Source: Actinobacteria bacterium IMCC26103
GTDB lineage: Bacteria; Actinomycetota; Actinomycetes; Nanopelagicales; Nanopelagicaceae
Length of the DNA stretch: 64,000 nucleotides
Assembly (NCBI GenBank): GCA_002284875.1
Contig: CP015604.1
Coordinates: forward strand, 186,001-250,000
Reading direction: 5' to 3'
Part shown: positions 60,188 to 64,000 of the stretch, piece by piece
Position numbering within the stretch: position 1 is the first letter of the stretch
How the letters are laid out: every line of letters starts with the position of its first letter
The notes under the pieces: generated by a model
What the model was told of the DNA's origin: nothing
The model's input: only the letters and a program-made list of their open reading frames with translations
Databases searched by the model: none
Program-made: the position numbers and the translations under genes

Positions 60188-60260
60188 TGGAGACCAGGGG
60201 AATCGAACCCCTAACCCCCGCCTTGCAAAGGCGGTGCTCTACCAATTGAGCTAGGTCCCC
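60188..60260 (-). tRNA. tRNA-Ala (TGC)
   Basis: On the minus strand the 73-base sequence starts GGGGACC and ends GGTCTCCA. The seven-base-pair acceptor stem, TTCGA T-loop and anticodon TGC in CTTTGCAAG are all present. CCA is not encoded. It follows tRNA-Ile by 13 bases, so both are probably cut from one transcript. Confidence 0.96.
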
Positions 60261-60273
60261 GTGTTAGAACGGG

Positions 60274-60348
60274 TGGGCCCAGGTGGACTTGAACCACCGA
60301 CCTCTTCCTTATCAGGGAAGCGCTCTAACCAGGCTGAGCTATGGGCCC
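60274..60348 (-). tRNA. tRNA-Ile (GAT)
   Basis: On the minus strand the 75-base sequence starts GGGCCCA and ends TGGGCCCA. The anticodon stem CTTCC/GGGAG encloses the loop CTGATAA with anticodon GAT. T-loop TTCAAGT is present. CCA is not encoded. It lies downstream of gyrA as in mycobacteria. Confidence 0.96.
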
Positions 60349-60381
60349 GCAAGAAAGATCGCTCTTTAATGCAGAAGCGCT

Positions 60382-60410
60382 AGGTTACTTGAACTTCTCC
60401 AAGAGACCAA
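60382..60410 (-). promoter_or_regulatory. promoter of the tRNA-Ile/tRNA-Ala unit
   Basis: On the minus strand TTGGTC (60405-60410), a 17-base spacer and TAACCT (60382-60387), about 33 bases before the mature tRNA-Ile 5' end. Confidence 0.45.
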
Positions 60411-60416
60411 AACGCA

Positions 60417-60435
60417 CGCCTTAGCGCAGAAGGCG
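60417..60435 (-). terminator. possible terminator after gyrA
   Basis: Arms CGCCTT and AAGGCG with a 7-base loop. On the minus strand they are followed by TGCGTTTTGG, a short T-run that partly overlaps the tRNA promoter. Weak but correctly placed. Confidence 0.35.
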
Positions 60436-60446
60436 AAAGCGTAGCG

Positions 60447-62960
60447 TTATTTGGCCGAAATCTCATCTTCCTGGTTCTGTGTAACAGAGACCAGAACGAC
60501 GCCTTCATCAAGGTTTACCAAGCGAACACCCATTGAATCGCGTCCGGTCTGGCGAACCTCAGCAGCTGGTGTGCGCATTACGGTGCCGGCAGAAGTAATT
60601 GCAAGAATTTCATCGCTGTCGGCGAGAACAAGTGCGCTGACAAGTGAACCGCGTGAATTCTCATCAATTTTTGCAGCTTTGATTCCGATACCGCCACGAC
60701 CTTGCAAACGATATTCATCTAAAGGAGTTTTCTTTCCGTAGCCACCATCGGTTGCAGTTAATACAAATGAGTTTGCAGATTTTGAATCAATGCGCGCCAT
60801 GGTTAGTAACTCATCACCTGCACGGAACTTCATTCCGATTACACCACTTGTGGAACGGCCCATTGGGCGAAGTGATTCCTCATCGGCTGCAAAACGCAAA
60901 GACATCGCTTTTTTGGAAACGAGTAATAGTTCATCGCCCTTATTTATAAGAGCTGCAGATACAACTTCATCACCAGGTTTTAGTGAGATCGCAATCAAAC
61001 CACCGGTGCGTGGTGAATCGTATTCAATAAGTGGTGTCTTCTTAACTAATCCAGTCTTAGTTGCAAGAACTAGATAAGGAGATGCGTTGTAATCTTTAAA
61101 TGACAAGACTTGGGCGATCGTCTCATCTGATTTAAAAGCCATTAAGTTTGCAACATGTTGTCCGCGCGCATCACGACCGGCATCTGGTAGCTCGTGAACT
61201 TTGGCGCGGTAGACGCGGCCTTGGTTGGTAAAGAACAATAACCAGTCATGTGTGCTGGCTACAAAGAAGTGATCGACCACATCATCTTGTTTTAGCGCTG
61301 CACCTTTTACGCCGCGGCCGCCGCGTCGCTGTGATTTATAGAGATCGGCGTTGGTGCGTTTGGCATACCCGGTGCGGGTAATTGTGACTACTGCATCTTG
61401 ATCTGGAATTAAATCTTCAGCAGAGAAATCACCTTCGCTGGCCACGATCTGGGTGCGGCGTTCATCGCCATATTTAGCGGTTAGCTCTGTTAGTTCAGAA
61501 ATGATTATTTGGCGCTGCTTTGCTTCACTGGCCAAGATCTCATTTAGCTCGACGATATCTGCCATCAGGCCGTTGTATTCGTCGTTAATCTTCTGGCGTT
61601 CAAGTGCTGCTATACGACGAAGCTGCATATCCAAAATTGCATTTGCTTGAACTTCATCAACATCTAATAACTTCATTAAACCGGTGCGCGCTTCTTCAGG
61701 TGTTGTAGATGCGCGGATTAAAGCAATAACTGCATCAAGGGCATCTAGTGCCTTTAGATAACCCTGCAAGATATGGGCGCGTTTTTCTTTTTCAGCTAAG
61801 CGATATTTAGTACGGCGAATAATTACTTCGACTTGGTGCTGGATATAGAACTTAATAAATTCATCAAGGCGCAAGGTGCGTGGTACACCATCGACCAGCG
61901 CCAACATATTTGCACCGAAGGTATCTTGCAATTGGGTCTGCTTATAAAGGTTATTTAGGACAACCTTTGGAATTGTAGATGATTGCAGAACAATTACTAA
62001 ACGTTGGCCCAGACGTTCGTTTCCTTCATCGCGCACATCGGCGATGCCTTTGATCTTGCCATCTTTAACGAGTTCAGCAATTTTCAACGCTAAGTTATCT
62101 GGGTTTACTTGATAGGGAAGTTCGCTAACGACTAAACAGGTGCGCTTATTAATCTCTTCAACTTGTACGACTGCGCGCATTGTGACCGAACCGCGGCCGG
62201 TGCGATAAGCCTCTTCAATGCCGGTGCGTCCAACAATTAAAGCCTTGGTTGGGAAATCTGGACCTTTTACAATCTTAAGTAATTCATTTAGTAATTCTTC
62301 TGGCTTTAGATCTGGGTTATTAAGTGAGTAAATAACGCCCTCGGTAATTTCGCGCAGGTTATGTGGCGGAATATTTGTAGCCATACCGACTGCGATACCG
62401 GCTGAACCATTTACTAATAAGTTTGGGAATCGACTTGGTAGAACATCTGGTTCTTGCGAGCGGCCGTCATAGTTTGGTGAGAAGTTGACGGTATCTTCAT
62501 CAATATCGCGCATCATCTCCATCGCGATCGGCGACAGGCGCGCTTCGGTATAACGCATCGCAGCTGCGGGATCGTTGCCTGGAGAGCCAAAGTTTCCGTT
62601 GCCATCTACCAATGGATAACGCAGTGACCAGTGCTGGGCTAAGCGAACAACGGTGTCATAGATCGCAGTGTCACCGTGTGGGTGGTAATTACCCATGACG
62701 TCACCGACGATGCGTGAAGATTTGTAGTACCCCTTATCTGGGCGATAACCGGCGTCATACATCGCATATAAAACGCGGCGGTGAACTGGCTTTAAACCAT
62801 CGCGTACATCAGGCAATGCGCGACCGACAATGACTGACATCGCATAATCAAGATAAGAACGCGCCATTTCGACTTGTAAGTCGACGGTTTCTACGCGGTC
62901 AAAATCATCACCTGGGTTAACCATGCCGGTGCGATCTATTGGTGTTTTATCTTCAGCCAT
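60447..62960 (-). CDS. gyrA: DNA gyrase subunit A
   Basis: 837 residues. The breakage-reunion domain has [30 protein letters not shown] and the active-site Tyr137 in [13 protein letters not shown]. The quinolone region reads [12 protein letters not shown], with Thr98 at the position of E. coli Ser83 and Asp102 at that of Asp87. The C-terminal domain contains the GyrA box [10 protein letters not shown] needed for negative supercoiling, followed by the beta-pinwheel repeats. It begins immediately after the gyrB stop, with no gap. Confidence 0.97.
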   Translation of the reverse strand: MAEDKTPIDRTGMVNPGDDFDRVETVDLQVEMARSYLDYAMSVIVGRALPDVRDGLKPVHRRVLYAMYDAGYRPDKGYYKSSRIVGDVMGNYHPHGDTAIYDTVVRLAQHWSLRYPLVDGNGNFGSPGNDPAAAMRYTEARLSPIAMEMMRDIDEDTVNFSPNYDGRSQEPDVLPSRFPNLLVNGSAGIAVGMATNIPPHNLREITEGVIYSLNNPDLKPEELLNELLKIVKGPDFPTKALIVGRTGIEEAYRTGRGSVTMRAVVQVEEINKRTCLVVSELPYQVNPDNLALKIAELVKDGKIKGIADVRDEGNERLGQRLVIVLQSSTIPKVVLNNLYKQTQLQDTFGANMLALVDGVPRTLRLDEFIKFYIQHQVEVIIRRTKYRLAEKEKRAHILQGYLKALDALDAVIALIRASTTPEEARTGLMKLLDVDEVQANAILDMQLRRIAALERQKINDEYNGLMADIVELNEILASEAKQRQIIISELTELTAKYGDERRTQIVASEGDFSAEDLIPDQDAVVTITRTGYAKRTNADLYKSQRRGGRGVKGAALKQDDVVDHFFVASTHDWLLFFTNQGRVYRAKVHELPDAGRDARGQHVANLMAFKSDETIAQVLSFKDYNASPYLVLATKTGLVKKTPLIEYDSPRTGGLIAISLKPGDEVVSAALINKGDELLLVSKKAMSLRFAADEESLRPMGRSTSGVIGMKFRAGDELLTMARIDSKSANSFVLTATDGGYGKKTPLDEYRLQGRGGIGIKAAKIDENSRGSLVSALVLADSDEILAITSAGTVMRTPAAEVRQTGRDSMGVRLVNLDEGVVLVSVTQNQEDEISAK

Positions 62961-64000
<1,040 letters not shown>

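Overview
The window looks like the chromosome of a low-GC actinobacterium with a streamlined genome, most likely a freshwater Nanopelagicales (acI) lineage. The actinobacterial signals are a dnaK-grpE-dnaJ-hspR operon with HspR (HAIR) operators, a major-facilitator/dTMP-kinase fusion, and the order gyrB-gyrA-tRNAIle-tRNAAla-ppiA-rhomboid known from mycobacteria. Genes are packed with overlaps of 1-20 bases, and most transcription units appear leaderless. The lineage call is an inference; the phylum-level call is firmer.

Bases 1-38,080 are a cell-surface glycan island with no transposase, integrase or phage gene. It is clearly AT-richer than the core (single hand-counted 60-base rows: about 37% GC at 20,041 against about 47% at 50,041). 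From left to right it holds: an ABC flippase/exporter with two GT4 transferases and a UDP-glucuronate 4-epimerase (1-4,949, minus); GT4 / UDP-xylose synthase / GT4 (4,997-8,125, plus); a CDP-sugar block with glucose-1-phosphate cytidylyltransferase, C-methyltransferase, RmlC-type epimerase, reductase and fucosyltransferase-like GT (9,196-13,434, plus), with CDP-glucose 4,6-dehydratase facing it (13,431-14,441, minus); methyltransferase plus GT11 (14,494-16,115); further transferases, including a tail-to-tail pair of paralogues (17,176-19,022); an FkbM methyltransferase; a minus-strand cassette with split transketolase, SDR, GDP-fucose-synthase-like enzyme, methyltransferase and GT2 (19,982-25,427); GT4; glf plus GT2; a GT-C membrane transferase; and an eight-gene minus-strand nonulosonate operon (30,084-37,201) with a divergent PhyH dioxygenase.

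Together these genes could supply UDP-Xyl, UDP-GalA, UDP-Galf, a CDP-6-deoxy C-methyl sugar, a GDP-fucose-type sugar and a CMP-nonulosonate, plus pyruvyl and methyl decorations, to a lipid-linked glycan exported by the ABC protein. GDP-mannose 4,6-dehydratase, NeuC, Wzx and Wzy are not in the window.

Bases 38,098-64,000 are mainly conserved core: VOC protein, secreted alpha/beta hydrolase, holB, MFS-tmk, a small secreted protein with an SGNH-like protein, galE, a Phd/VapC toxin-antitoxin pair, topA, hppA, DedA, pyrE, the hspR operon, a membrane Fe-S reductase, rhomboid, cyclophilin, two tRNAs, gyrA and the 3' part of gyrB. Besides the sugar pathways, the main unusual features are a near-uniform 6-base gap between a -10 hexamer and the start codon at about 20 genes, and a nested palindrome next to a perfect DnaA box downstream of the Fe-S reductase.
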